Shown here: in pieces, positions 18,193 to 27,456 of the stretch
Numbering within the stretch: position 1 is the first letter of the stretch
Layout: each line of letters starts with the position of its first letter
DNA from: Spirosoma linguale DSM 74
GTDB taxonomy: Bacteria > Bacteroidota > Bacteroidia > Cytophagales > Spirosomataceae
Assembly: GCA_000024525.1 (NCBI GenBank)
Contig: CP001769.1
Coordinates: forward strand, 806,001-870,000
Direction: 5' to 3'
DNA: 64,000 bases
Notes under the pieces: generated by a model
Databases searched by the model: none
The model's input: only the letters and a program-made list of their open reading frames with translations
What the model was told of the DNA's origin: nothing
Translations under genes and position numbers: made by a program

Positions 18193-18861
18193 ATGCTGGC
18201 TGCCGAACTAATAGATCCTATGCTTCCGGCTCTGAAGCCAACCGACCTGGTCGGTCAGGCTTTGGCGTGGATGGAAGAACACCGCGTCGGGCAACTTGTT
18301 CTGACAGATCAGGGCGATTACCGGGGTATCGTAAGCGAGGAATTGCTGATGGATGTTGCCGACGATGATCGGCCATTGAGCAACGTGATGTGCCTTTTTG
18401 AGCAGATGTACGTGCTGGAAGATCAGCATCTGTTTGAAGTACTCGGACTGGCTATCCAGCACCAGATGGAAGTTGTGGCCGTTCTTGGCGAAGGACGCGA
18501 ATTTACAGGTACTATTGCTACGAGTGAATTGCTCAAAAAATTTGCGCAGGATCTGGGCGTACAGGAAGCGGGCGCCATTCTGATCCTGAATATGAATGAA
18601 CGGGATTACTCCATGGCCGAAATCAGTCGCCTTGTCGAATCCAATAACGTAAAAATCATCAGTAGTTATTTCTCCAGTGCGGCCTATGGGATGCCCGACC
18701 GTTCGCGGTTGACGCTCAAGCTTAATCGGCGAGACATTACGCCGGTTATATCCACGCTCGAACGGTTTGGCTATCAGATTGAAGCTGCCTTTGCCAATGC
18801 CCCCGTTGAAAGTATCGATCAGGAGCGACTCGACTTGTTGCTTCGTTACCTTAATACATAG
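18193..18861 (+). CDS. CBS-domain protein
   Basis: 222 residues. Two CBS repeats span roughly residues 8-125 (ALAWMEEHRVGQLVLTDQGDYRGIVSEELL and EVLGLAIQHQMEVVAVLGEGREFTGTIATSELL). An ACT-like C-terminal part follows (GAILILNMNERDYSMAEISRL, about 130-205). The layout resembles AcuB-type proteins, in which CBS pairs bind adenosine nucleotides. It lies directly before nadK, with which it may share a function in nucleotide sensing. That is inference from position only. Confidence 0.85.
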   Translation: MLAAELIDPMLPALKPTDLVGQALAWMEEHRVGQLVLTDQGDYRGIVSEELLMDVADDDRPLSNVMCLFEQMYVLEDQHLFEVLGLAIQHQMEVVAVLGEGREFTGTIATSELLKKFAQDLGVQEAGAILILNMNERDYSMAEISRLVESNNVKIISSYFSSAAYGMPDRSRLTLKLNRRDITPVISTLERFGYQIEAAFANAPVESIDQERLDLLLRYLNT

Positions 18862-18864
18862 ATA

Positions 18865-18940
18865 GTCGGTAAGTTGGTAAGTCAGTACGTAATTTGCTTA
18901 TGTACTTACCGACTTGTTAACTTACCGACTTACTGACTCC
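18865..18940. repeat. Inverted repeat of tandem octamers between the CBS gene and nadK
   Basis: The left arm reads as units of GTCGGTAA (GTCGGTAA, GTTGGTAA, GTCAGTAC). The reverse complement of the right arm reads GTCAGTAA, GTCGGTAA, GTTAACAA, GTCGGTAA, GTACATAA. The stem therefore pairs in several registers. It fills the gap up to the nadK start at 18946. Confidence 0.8.
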
Positions 18941-18945
18941 TTTCT

Positions 18946-19821
18946 ATGAAAATCGCCATTCACGGGCGCAACTTTCCCGAATCAGCACGGCCTTATATTC
19001 AGTCAATGTTCGAAGAACTGTCCAGGCGGCAGGTGGAGGTGCTGATTTCACTGGGGTATCGCGAGTATCTGGATACCATGGGTGTGGCCCATTATAGCCA
19101 GGCGACTTATACGGTTGAAGAAGGGGTTAGTGACGCCGACTTTATCTTTAGTTTAGGGGGCGATGGTACCCTGCTCGATGCCGTTACCCACGTTGGCGTC
19201 CACCAGATTCCAATTATTGGCATTAATATTGGCCGGTTAGGCTTTTTAGCTACCGTTGCTCCGGCATCGGTGCGGCTCATGATTGATGCCATTTTCAACA
19301 ATCAATACAGCATTGACGAACGGAGCCTGGTGAGTGTACGATCCAGCCAGGATATTTTCGGGAATCTGCCGTTTGGCCTGAATGATTTTACCATTACGCG
19401 CACACAAACCTCGTCGATGATTACGGTGCATTCGTACCTCGACGGTGAATTCCTGAACTCGTACTGGGCAGATGGGCTGATTGTTTCGACGCCTTCCGGC
19501 TCAACGGGGTACTCGCTTAGTTGTGGCGGCCCGGTGCTGCTACCCCAAACAGAGAGCTTTATCATAACCCCTATCAGTCCGCATAACCTCAACGTCCGTC
19601 CGATGATTGTGATGGACAGTTGCCAACTGGCGTTTGAGGTAGAAAGCCGGAGCGGTAACTTTCTGGCAGCTCTGGATTCCCGCTCGTTTACCGTCGATAC
19701 ATCGGTACGGATCAGTGTTCAGAAAGAAGCCTTTAAAGCACGGCTGGTTAAACTCAGCGATGATAATTTTCTGAATACGCTCCGGAGTAAGCTTAATTGG
19801 GGCTGGGATATTCGTAATTGA
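18946..19821 (+). CDS. nadK: NAD kinase
   Basis: 291 residues. The diagnostic GGDGT sits in FIFSLGGDGTLLDAVTHVG. The NAD kinase blocks PIIGINIGRLGFLATV, LNDFTITRTQTSSMITV and STPSGSTGYSLSCGGPVLLP are all present. It phosphorylates NAD+ to NADP+ with ATP in the cytoplasm. The start at 18946 follows the octamer hairpin by only five bases, so the hairpin could influence translation. Confidence 0.96.
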   Translation: MKIAIHGRNFPESARPYIQSMFEELSRRQVEVLISLGYREYLDTMGVAHYSQATYTVEEGVSDADFIFSLGGDGTLLDAVTHVGVHQIPIIGINIGRLGFLATVAPASVRLMIDAIFNNQYSIDERSLVSVRSSQDIFGNLPFGLNDFTITRTQTSSMITVHSYLDGEFLNSYWADGLIVSTPSGSTGYSLSCGGPVLLPQTESFIITPISPHNLNVRPMIVMDSCQLAFEVESRSGNFLAALDSRSFTVDTSVRISVQKEAFKARLVKLSDDNFLNTLRSKLNWGWDIRN

Positions 19822-19984
19822 TGAGTACATTCACCGGCTTCAGAAAGTAGTATAATGTTGGACGTCCTTAGCTTTCACTTTATTATAATTTTTACGCCCT
19901 AATTCCAATAAAAGTGACAGCCCTACCGTTTCGGAATTGGTTGGTTTTCGGGCCGACAGGGGTTGATTCACGTATTTAAAGAGT

Positions 19985-20992
19985 ATGAATAACTATAGAC
20001 AGGTAGTTACAGGCGCTGCGGTATTCTGTTTGCTGGCAGGCTCAGTTACAGAAAGCTTGGCGCAAAGACGGCCGAATCCTCGTTTTGCTCCTTATTCGTC
20101 CGTCACGTTTGGCGTAGGGACATCTACTTACTTTGGTGATTTAGCGGGCTATCGGCAACCATTAAGAACGTTGACTACGTTGCCAAGATGGAATGTCGGC
20201 CTTGGATACACACGTCAGTTTACACCTCATTTTGCCGCCAGAGCTATGTTCACCTGGGCGCGAATTACGGGTGACGATTATACGTTTAATAAAAACAACA
20301 TCGAAAAGAACCTGGTGCAGTATGCCCGGAACCTTCATTTTCGAAACGACCTGAAAGAGTTTGCCGTTACCGGTATCTACAATTTCATCGAAGATGGCCG
20401 AAACTCAAATTCCCGCGCAAAAATCACCCCTTATATCTTCGCTGGCCTGGCCTTGGTAGCGCATAGCCCGGAAGCCCGCACTCCTGCCTCACCCGATAAT
20501 GGCGATTATGAAGCCCGGAAATGGGTGAAGCTCCAACCGCTGCATACGGAAGGGCAGGGGCAACCCGGTCGTGATAAGCCTTATTCGCTCGTTACGCTGG
20601 CAGTTCCGGTGGGTATTGGCGTTCGGTATAAGTTGAACGAAAGCTTCAACATAGGGGCCGAAATCGGATTCCGGTATACCTTCACCGACTATCTTGACGA
20701 TGTAGGCTCCGGAAGCTATGCTGACCCGGCTACAGCGTCGGGCGTTGGCACGATTATGTCGGATCGTCGGTTCGAGCAAAATGCAGCCCGTTACAAAAAT
20801 CCACCATCCCGGTATGAGGTGTTACGGAACATGTTTGACAACGGCACTCCCGCAATGCAGGCGGCTATCTCCGATGCGTTAACCCGATCCACACGTAGTG
20901 ATGATGGCAAGTTTAACGACGGCTATCTACTGACTAACTTCTCGATTCATTACATTATACCGGGTAGAATTAAATGTCCGCCAACCAAGTAG
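19985..20992 (+). CDS. Outer-membrane beta-barrel protein (DUF6089-like)
   Basis: 335 residues with signal peptide (MNNYRQVVTGAAVFCLLAGSVTESLAQ). The rest alternates beta-barrel strands: SSVTFGVGTSTYFGDLAGY, WNVGLGYTRQFTPHFAARAMF, KITPYIFAGLALVAHSPEA and VGIGVRYKLNESFNIGAEIGF. This pattern is common in Bacteroidota DUF6089 proteins, predicted outer-membrane barrels of unknown role. The next gene is a shorter paralog. Confidence 0.82.
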   Translation: MNNYRQVVTGAAVFCLLAGSVTESLAQRRPNPRFAPYSSVTFGVGTSTYFGDLAGYRQPLRTLTTLPRWNVGLGYTRQFTPHFAARAMFTWARITGDDYTFNKNNIEKNLVQYARNLHFRNDLKEFAVTGIYNFIEDGRNSNSRAKITPYIFAGLALVAHSPEARTPASPDNGDYEARKWVKLQPLHTEGQGQPGRDKPYSLVTLAVPVGIGVRYKLNESFNIGAEIGFRYTFTDYLDDVGSGSYADPATASGVGTIMSDRRFEQNAARYKNPPSRYEVLRNMFDNGTPAMQAAISDALTRSTRSDDGKFNDGYLLTNFSIHYIIPGRIKCPPTK

Positions 20993-21100
20993 ATGGCTGT
21001 CGCTTGGCAACCCGGTTCGTCGCTTTCCGTGGACAGGTCGGTTCTAGTACTTATTCTTGTCAGGAACCGGTTATGGCCCGTTGATTGCTTAGCCCTATTT

Positions 21101-21772
21101 ATGAATCAATACAAACAAAAGACAGCCCGGCTTCTCATAGTCGGGCTTTTTATCAGCCTGGGCGTGCACGCCCAGAAGATTGAGATCGGGGCTGGGCTGG
21201 GCGGTATGCTCTACAAAGGCGATGTGTCGCCAGCCCTGAACCCCCGCTTTTACAGACCTGCAGCAAGCGTATTTTTTCGATATAATGCCACTCGTTCATT
21301 TTCCATCCGTGGTAGTGGATTTATTGGCGGGCTTCGTGGTGACGACCAGGCTAGCCGTGACCCGTTCCAACAGGCGCGTAATTACTCATTCCGCACAAAT
21401 CTGAGTGCCGTAGAAGTTGATTTCGAGTATAATTTTCTGAACTACAAACCACTTCCCAAAGCAAAAAACTGGACTCCGTATATTTTTGGAGGCATAGGGT
21501 TGTCCCGCTTCAACAATGCTGTAATCAAGGTAGGTGGGGTAGTAACATATCCATTGGGTATTGGCGTTAAATACGAAATTAAGCGGCCCTGGAGTGTAGG
21601 GGTTGAGTTTGGGACGCGTTTTATGCGCAACGACTACCTGGATGGCCTGGGAGACGCTACGTTTGGGAATGCCTTAACCAAAGTGGCGCAGGGCAATCCT
21701 GCGCTCAAGGATAGCTATACGTATACCGCCCTTACTCTGAGCTATACATTTTATAAAATTGTATGCCCCTAA
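21101..21772 (+). CDS. Outer-membrane beta-barrel protein, paralog of the preceding gene
   Basis: 223 residues from the ATG at 21101 (MNQYKQKTARLLIVGLFISLGVHAQ), a good signal peptide. An in-frame ATG at 20993 directly after the previous stop would put the signal sequence in the middle of the protein. It shares the barrel pattern of its neighbour (GGMLYKGDVSPALNPRFYRP, NWTPYIFGGIGLSRFNNAV, YPLGIGVKYEIKRPWSVGVE). The pair looks like a tandem duplication followed by divergence. Confidence 0.82.
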   Translation: MNQYKQKTARLLIVGLFISLGVHAQKIEIGAGLGGMLYKGDVSPALNPRFYRPAASVFFRYNATRSFSIRGSGFIGGLRGDDQASRDPFQQARNYSFRTNLSAVEVDFEYNFLNYKPLPKAKNWTPYIFGGIGLSRFNNAVIKVGGVVTYPLGIGVKYEIKRPWSVGVEFGTRFMRNDYLDGLGDATFGNALTKVAQGNPALKDSYTYTALTLSYTFYKIVCP

Positions 21773-21796
21773 GGAGCCCGGTCAGAAGATGGGGTG

Positions 21797-21824
21797 AAAA
21801 GCTGGGTGTTGGTACCCAGCTCGT
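21797..21824. terminator. Hairpin between convergent genes
   Basis: AGCTGGGT (21800-21807) pairs with ACCCAGCT (21814-21821) around a 6-base loop. A weak A/T tail makes terminator function likely but not certain. Confidence 0.5.
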
Positions 21825-22543
21825 TAAATCAGCGAGAATAAATCCTTTACGCCCAGCATTCGGCGGCTAATGAAGCCTTCTCCGAATTCCACTCCAATCA
21901 TGTGCCCATGCTCACGGGAGCGGGACTCCAGAAACTTCATAAAGGGCTCTCCCGAGATATAACTTTCCGGTTCGGTGCTTTCGGGGTTGAAAAACTGGCT
22001 TTTGTAGGCCTTTATCGCGGCTATCTTGCCCTGCCAATACGGTGTTATATCAACGATAAAGTCGGGCTTCAATGTGCGATCCTGAATGAAACTGTAGATG
22101 AATTTTGGCCGGTGCGCTTCCTGCGGCTGCCCATCTTTACCTACTGTTTTTATCTGCCGTAAGCCAGCGTAAAAACAGGCGTCTATGACGAGTTCAGAAG
22201 CACGGCCGTGGTCGGGATGGCGGTCGTCGGGGGTATTGGTTATAACAATCTCAGGCCGGAATTGGCGAATAAGCGGAATAAGTGCGAGCTGATGTTCTTC
22301 GTCATTTCGGAAAAAGGCATCACGAAACCCCATGTTTTCCCGGGCTGATAGGTTCATTATACGGGCTCCTTCTGTTGCTTCCTGCAACCGGATTTCGGGT
22401 GTTCCCCGAGTGCCTAGTTCTCCCCGGGTCAGGTCAATGCCGGCCACAGTTTTACCCTGCTCAATCAGGGAAAGAATGGTGCCAGCGCAGCTCATTTCAA
22501 TGTCATCGGGGTGGGCCGCAATGGCCAGTACGTCAACAGTCAT
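21824..22543 (-). CDS. bshB1: Bacillithiol biosynthesis deacetylase BshB1 (PIG-L family)
   Basis: 239 residues from the ATG at 22543 (MTVDVLAIAAHPDDIEMSCAG). The longer frame to 22621 adds a non-conserved segment. The zinc motif AHPDDIE, RGELGTRGTPEIR and NTPDDRHPDHGRASELV are typical of BshB1. It removes the acetyl group from GlcNAc-malate to give GlcN-malate in bacillithiol synthesis, a thiol used in Firmicutes and Bacteroidota. It suggests bacillithiol-based redox control in this organism. Confidence 0.9.
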   Translation of the reverse strand: MTVDVLAIAAHPDDIEMSCAGTILSLIEQGKTVAGIDLTRGELGTRGTPEIRLQEATEGARIMNLSARENMGFRDAFFRNDEEHQLALIPLIRQFRPEIVITNTPDDRHPDHGRASELVIDACFYAGLRQIKTVGKDGQPQEAHRPKFIYSFIQDRTLKPDFIVDITPYWQGKIAAIKAYKSQFFNPESTEPESYISGEPFMKFLESRSREHGHMIGVEFGEGFISRRMLGVKDLFSLI

Positions 22544-22787
22544 GTAAGTAGAATAATGTAACAGATGTGGTTCGTCTGATAAAGAGCCACTGAATGTCAA
22601 ATAAAGTCGTTGGCTAAGCAACTCTTTAAAAAAACTCAGATAAGTCGATTCAAGAGCTGTCTAGTACGTAATCAACCAAACCTTCGATTTGTTCCTTACT
22701 CGGGGTAAAGTCAAGGATTAGCGATTTTCTCACCAGAAACACTTTATTTTGGCGACCTAACCGTCACATCCCTTATACACTTAACCG

Positions 22788-23795
22788 ATGTCTTATAAAG
22801 CACTTGCTCTTCAACTAACTTGTCAGACAATAAATTACTGCCAAACCCGTGATGAGTCGGAAGCAGCCATGCTCCAGACAATAGAACGGATTGAACGTCA
22901 GATTGCCGCATCGGTTGGGCTGCTTGGCCGTGATACGTTACTGGTTGTAGTACCCGAATTTTTTCTAACCGGGCCGCCAGTGGACGAAACGGTAGATCAA
23001 TGGCGTGAAAAAGCGGCTCTGGACATCGATGGTCGTATTTATGAAGCGTTGGGAGCTATGGTGCAGCGTCAGCAGATTTACTTCTCGGGCAATGCTTACG
23101 AACAGGACCCATTCTTTCCAGAGCTTTACTTCCAGACCAACTTTATAATCGGACCCAGTGGCGATGTGCTCCTTCGCTATCGGCGACTGAACGCCATGTT
23201 TACCCCTACACCGCACGATGTTTGGGAGTTGTATTTAGATGCTTACGGGTACGACTCGCTGTTTCCGGTAGTGAAAACAAACATCGGAAACCTGGCTTGC
23301 ATTACGTCGGAAGATATCCTTTTCCCGGAAGTCGCCCGCTGCCTGGCTATGCGCGGGGCGGAGGTACTCATTCATTCAACGGCCGAAATTGGCAGCCCTT
23401 TACTCACGCAGAAAAACATTGCCAAGCAGGCGAGGGCTATCGAGAACATGGCCTATGTTGTATCCGCCAATTCAGGAGGGATATTGGGAAGTGTGCTGCC
23501 CGGCAATACAACCGACGGAGGGTCCAAAATAATTGATCCAAGAGGTACGGTACTGGCTGAGGCCGCTTATGGAGAGAGCATCGTGGCAAACGCGGATATT
23601 GACCTGGCCGCTTTACGTGAGTTTCGGCAGCGCCCGGCCGCCGGAAATCTACTGGCTCGCCAGCGCCTGGAATTGTACACCGAAAGCTATAACCAACGTG
23701 TAGTATTCCCGCCTAATACGCTCCTGAGCCAGCCTGCCGAGCGCCAGCATTTTATGCGAACCCAGCAGGATGTCATTAAGAAGCTGTATAGCTAA
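22788..23795 (+). CDS. Carbon-nitrogen hydrolase (nitrilase superfamily)
   Basis: 335 residues. The catalytic Glu is in VVVPEFFLTG. The Cys is in IGNLACITSEDILFPEVARCL. The usual lysine motif (YRKxxL) appears as LRYRRLNAM, so Arg stands where Lys is expected. The superfamily hydrolyses amides or nitriles of small molecules; the substrate is not predictable here. The stop overlaps the convergent transporter stop by four bases. Confidence 0.85.
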   Translation: MSYKALALQLTCQTINYCQTRDESEAAMLQTIERIERQIAASVGLLGRDTLLVVVPEFFLTGPPVDETVDQWREKAALDIDGRIYEALGAMVQRQQIYFSGNAYEQDPFFPELYFQTNFIIGPSGDVLLRYRRLNAMFTPTPHDVWELYLDAYGYDSLFPVVKTNIGNLACITSEDILFPEVARCLAMRGAEVLIHSTAEIGSPLLTQKNIAKQARAIENMAYVVSANSGGILGSVLPGNTTDGGSKIIDPRGTVLAEAAYGESIVANADIDLAALREFRQRPAAGNLLARQRLELYTESYNQRVVFPPNTLLSQPAERQHFMRTQQDVIKKLYS

Positions 23796-24913
23796 GCGCT
23801 GACTTCATCGACTTTGGGTTTGCGCCGTCGCTTGGGCAGTCGAAACAGATTGCTACCTGCTTCTTCGGGGGTTTGATCACCCAGCAGTACACCCCATGGG
23901 CGCAGGCTTTCGACCCGGTCGAAAATTACTTTTAAAATCGCGATGGCAGGAATGGAGAGGAACATGCCGGAAACGCCCGCCAAAGCTCCCCCAATCAGTA
24001 CGCCCACGATAGATACAAGCGCGTTGATCCGTACTTTTGAGGCTACAATAAGCGGTACGAGTACATTGTTGTCGATGAATTGCACGACCAGAAAAACAAT
24101 AACGACGCCCAGAATAATTGAGGTTTCCGGGTTGTTGCTGAAGGTGATGATTACCGTTAGTACTGTAGCGACCAGACCACCAATGTAGGGAACAAGGTTC
24201 AGTATGGCTGCCATGATTCCCAGCAGGATGGAATACTGAACGCCAAGAATTAGTAACCCGACAGAATTGAGTGCTGCTACACAGGCTGTTTCAATCAGCA
24301 GACCTACCATATAGCTTTGAATAACCGACTTTACCTCCCCCAGCACTTCACGTACATTATTGGTGTGTTTTTCAGCAAATAGTACGACGACAAAGTGCAG
24401 TAGCATTGTCCGGTAATAGAGCAGCAAAAAGACATAAATGGGAACCAGCGTAAGGGTTCCCAGCGGCCCAGTAATGAAACCGAGCGTGTCCGGACTTTGC
24501 AGGCTGTCCAGTGTTTGCGCCTGAGCTTTCTTAAGATACTGCTCTTGTTGCCGGTAGCTCACATTGTATTCACGCCGAACCCATCGTTTGGCATCGCTAA
24601 AAAAGTCGGCTAAATTTTGCCGTATCTTGGGTAAATCGTCGGCAAAATCGGAGAGTTGCATCGACAGAATTATGGTAACGCCAGCCACAATAACAATGGC
24701 CAGTAACAGCGCCAGGCTAATGGCAATAACTTTATGAATACCCAGGCGGATAAGTCGGTCCTCTACGGGTCTCAACAGTACCGCAACCAGCCCCGACATG
24801 GCAAGCGGTACCAATATATCCTGACCCAGATAAATGGCTACTGTCAGAATAGCCAGTGAAAGCAGGGAATGAGAGAACTGATGATAATGGGGACGTAGAG
24901 GTTCAGATGTCAT
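23792..24913 (-). CDS. AI-2E-family transporter (PerM-like)
   Basis: 373 residues with about eight membrane segments. Family hallmarks are LAMSGLVAVLLRPVEDRLIR near the N-terminus and VVQFIDNNVLVPLIVASKVRINALVSI with SIPAIAILKVIFD near the C-terminus. Some members export autoinducer-2 or act as Na+/H+ exchangers. The function here cannot be assigned more closely. The C-terminus is basic (RLPKRRRKPKVDEVSA). Confidence 0.9.
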   Translation of the reverse strand: MTSEPLRPHYHQFSHSLLSLAILTVAIYLGQDILVPLAMSGLVAVLLRPVEDRLIRLGIHKVIAISLALLLAIVIVAGVTIILSMQLSDFADDLPKIRQNLADFFSDAKRWVRREYNVSYRQQEQYLKKAQAQTLDSLQSPDTLGFITGPLGTLTLVPIYVFLLLYYRTMLLHFVVVLFAEKHTNNVREVLGEVKSVIQSYMVGLLIETACVAALNSVGLLILGVQYSILLGIMAAILNLVPYIGGLVATVLTVIITFSNNPETSIILGVVIVFLVVQFIDNNVLVPLIVASKVRINALVSIVGVLIGGALAGVSGMFLSIPAIAILKVIFDRVESLRPWGVLLGDQTPEEAGSNLFRLPKRRRKPKVDEVSA

Positions 24914-25067
24914 GGAGGCACAGATGGTAAGTTCGTGTGTGAATCAATAAACGCAACCCCGCATTGTGTTGCATAAACTCTCAACATTCCATTGCCTATT
25001 TTGTTTGTTGGGAGAAAGCCCGCCGTCTATCTTCCCGATAACTGACCGTCTTTCGCTAAACTTGCTG

Positions 25068-25075
25068 TATTTTTG
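25068..25075 (+). promoter_or_regulatory. -7 promoter element before the Sua5-type gene
   Basis: TATTTTTG, a perfect TAnnTTTG match, lies 14 bases before the ATG at 25090. No clear TTG is seen at the usual -33 distance. The position implies a very short leader. Confidence 0.5.
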
Positions 25076-25089
25076 TGGTTTGTTTACGT

Positions 25090-25647
25090 ATGACTACAAG
25101 CATTCGCGATATCGCCTATCAACTAAGACAGGGAAAACTCATTGCCATTGCCGATGAAACGGGCTGGTCTATTGTGGCCGATCCCGTCAATGAAACCGCT
25201 GTTGAGGAGTTGTTAACCTTAAAGCCGCTGATGCCCGCGGGTTTGCAGCCAACGGTTATTATTCAGAATGCTGACCAGTTAGGCCTTTACGTAGCGAAAG
25301 TTCCGGATGTTGCCTACGATCTGGTTGACTTTGCCGAGAATCCATTAACCGTTGTTTATGACCAAGGGAAGAACATTGCGGGCGCGTTGTGGTCATCGTC
25401 GGATACTACAAAAAATGGCCAGTCGGTGGGCGAAGTCGCCGTTCGGCGGGCGTTAAATACTGATCTACAGCGGTTGATCGGGAGTTTCGGGCGGGGTCTA
25501 TTATCCATTCCTCTTGAATCGCTTGTACTGCCGGCGGCTGCTGAGACGCTCATCGTCGAACGGTTCGGCACACTCCCCGGTATGCCCAAACGGCCGCGTA
25601 TTATGCGGTTGGCCGTCAATGGCGAAGTTAGTTTTATAAGAAAATAA
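25090..25647 (+). CDS. Threonylcarbamoyl-AMP synthase (Sua5/YrdC/YciO family)
   Basis: 185 residues from the ATG at 25090, chosen because the alternative start at 25075 would lie on the promoter element. It has the YrdC fold: IAYQLRQGKLIAIADETGWSIVADP, LKPLMPAGLQPTVIIQ and RFGTLPGMPKRPRIMRL. Family members form threonylcarbamoyl-AMP for the t6A37 modification of tRNAs. The usual KxR-type nucleotide motif near the N-terminus is not obvious, so this may be a YciO-like divergent member. The downstream gene also acts on tRNA. Confidence 0.78.
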   Translation: MTTSIRDIAYQLRQGKLIAIADETGWSIVADPVNETAVEELLTLKPLMPAGLQPTVIIQNADQLGLYVAKVPDVAYDLVDFAENPLTVVYDQGKNIAGALWSSSDTTKNGQSVGEVAVRRALNTDLQRLIGSFGRGLLSIPLESLVLPAAAETLIVERFGTLPGMPKRPRIMRLAVNGEVSFIRK

Positions 25648-25649
25648 GT

Positions 25650-25718
25650 CGCGGTCATCAGTCGGTAGTCGGGGAAATCCCTGCGAACGATTGACTATTA
25701 CCTGCCGACTATCATCTG
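25650..25718. repeat. Imperfect inverted repeat with AGTCGG-type units
   Basis: TCATCAGTCGGTAGTCGG on the left is partly matched by the reverse complement of the right side (GATGATAGTCGGCAGGTAAT). Pairing is broken, so this is a weaker member of the octamer-hairpin class. Confidence 0.4.
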
Positions 25719-25721
25719 TAC

Positions 25722-27176
25722 ATGAATTTCAGCGATACCTTACATAAAAATCCGGTTTTTGATGTTGTTTCCCAACAGGCCGACAGGCTTGGCTTGCCGA
25801 CCTACGTCATTGGCGGATTTGTGCGTGATTTAATTTTAGCGCGACCGTCAAAAGATATTGACGTTGTTTGTATTGGCAGCGGCATCACATTAGCCGAGGC
25901 CGTTGGGAAGGCCCTGAACGCGCATGTAGCGGTATTTCCAAACTTTGGTACGGCCATGTTGCGGGCCATGCAGGGTGATGAAGAATGGGAAGTCGAGTTT
26001 GTTGGCGCCCGTAAAGAGTCGTACCGAAGCGAGTCACGGAAGCCCATTGTCGAAGACGGCACCCTGGAAGATGACCAGAACCGCAGAGACTTTACCATCA
26101 ATGCAATGGGGATAAGCCTCAACAAAGCCAGTTTTGGCGAACTCCTCGATCCATTTGATGGGCTAAAAGACCTGAAGAAAAAGATCATCCGTACGCCGTT
26201 AAACCCGGATATAACTTTCTCTGACGACCCGCTGCGGATGATGCGGGCCATTCGTTTTGCCTCGCAGTTGACGTTCGATATTGAGCCCGATACGTTCGAT
26301 GCCATCATGCGCATGAACGAGCGAATCGACATTGTATCGCGCGAACGTGTAACCGATGAGCTGAACAAGATTATCCTGTCGCCTGTACCTTCCTATGGCT
26401 TTAAGCTGCTGTATCATGGGGGCTTACTGGAGCGGATTTTCCCCGAGCTAATAGCGCTGAAAGGAGTTGAAACCATCGAAGGGAAGGGGCATAAGGATAA
26501 TTTTTACCACACGCTTCAGGTACTCGATAACATTGCTAACCGGGCTGATAAGAACCAGTACCCCGGCGAGGCCGAAAATGAACTTTGGCTTCGCTGGGCT
26601 GCGTTGCTGCACGATATTGCCAAACCTGCTACCAAACGGTTTGATCAGAAAGCAGGCTGGACGTTCCACGGACATGAAGACCTGGGTGCGCGTTGGGTAC
26701 CGGGTATTTTCAGGACTATGAAACTGCCTCTGAACGAGCATATGCGTTTTGTTCAGAAACTCGTACGCTTACATTTGCGGCCAATTGCCCTAACCAAGGA
26801 GCAAATAACGGACTCGGCGCTGCGTCGGCTTCTGGTCGATGCAGGGGAGGACCTGGAAGGCCTTATGGCGCTTTGCCGGGCTGACATTACCTCAAAGAAT
26901 TATGAGCGTGTGCAAAAACACCTTCGTAATTTTGACCGGGTAGAGCGGAAACTGCATGACCTCGAAGAGCGTGACAAACTGCGGAGCTTTCAGCCCGTGA
27001 TAACGGGTGAGCTGATCATGGAAACGTTTGGTCTGCCGCCGTCGAAGGAGGTTGGCGAGATTAAAACAGTCCTTCGTGAAGCGATTCTGGATGGTCTTGT
27101 TCCTAATTCGCTCGATGCAGCTTATCCATTCTTACTTGAAGAAGGACGTAAACGAGGCCTAACCCCTGTTGAATAG
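25722..27176 (+). CDS. CCA-adding-type tRNA nucleotidyltransferase with HD domain
   Basis: 484 residues. The class-II nucleotidyltransferase head is at the N-terminus: YVIGGFVRDLILARPSKDIDVVC, with the metal-binding DxD, and DDQNRRDFTINAM. The RNA-binding neck (DPLRMMRAIRFASQLTFDI) follows. An HD domain (WAALLHDIAKPATKRF, about residues 295-310, with HGHEDLGARW) comes before the C-terminal tail. The enzyme adds or repairs the tRNA 3' CCA. The tRNA-Ala in this window does not encode CCA, which makes such an enzyme necessary. Confidence 0.93.
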   Translation: MNFSDTLHKNPVFDVVSQQADRLGLPTYVIGGFVRDLILARPSKDIDVVCIGSGITLAEAVGKALNAHVAVFPNFGTAMLRAMQGDEEWEVEFVGARKESYRSESRKPIVEDGTLEDDQNRRDFTINAMGISLNKASFGELLDPFDGLKDLKKKIIRTPLNPDITFSDDPLRMMRAIRFASQLTFDIEPDTFDAIMRMNERIDIVSRERVTDELNKIILSPVPSYGFKLLYHGGLLERIFPELIALKGVETIEGKGHKDNFYHTLQVLDNIANRADKNQYPGEAENELWLRWAALLHDIAKPATKRFDQKAGWTFHGHEDLGARWVPGIFRTMKLPLNEHMRFVQKLVRLHLRPIALTKEQITDSALRRLLVDAGEDLEGLMALCRADITSKNYERVQKHLRNFDRVERKLHDLEERDKLRSFQPVITGELIMETFGLPPSKEVGEIKTVLREAILDGLVPNSLDAAYPFLLEEGRKRGLTPVE

Positions 27177-27233
27177 ATCGATAGCTGTAGGCATTTTGCT
27201 ATCTGGGTTATACACAACTTTTAATTAAAGATC

Positions 27234-27443
27234 ATGGAGAATAATAATACCAGTTTTCGGCGCTTCTTTGGCGCATCACTCACCATTCTGGGTGTGGTTG
27301 TCGTGCTATTTGCCCTCGTGGCTTTTTTATCTGAAGGTAAGCCTGTATTAGGTCTTCATGTCTCCAAAGCAGAGTCGGCCGCTCCCTTTATCGTTGGCAT
27401 GATTTTCCTGGTTACCGGCGTTAACCTCGTTCGGGAATCGTAA
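27234..27443 (+). CDS. Small membrane protein of unknown function
   Basis: 69 residues with two hydrophobic segments (about 13-30, FGASLTILGVVVVLFALVAF, and 50-65, AAPFIVGMIFLVTGVNLV). No known family recognised. It follows the CCA enzyme by 57 bases and may be cotranscribed. Confidence 0.7.
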   Translation: MENNNTSFRRFFGASLTILGVVVVLFALVAFLSEGKPVLGLHVSKAESAAPFIVGMIFLVTGVNLVRES

Positions 27444-27456
27444 AAAAACAGGGTGG

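Noticed and set aside
20993..21100. Upstream start for the second barrel protein
   Set aside because: It would place the signal peptide internally. The ATG at 21101 gives a normal export signal.
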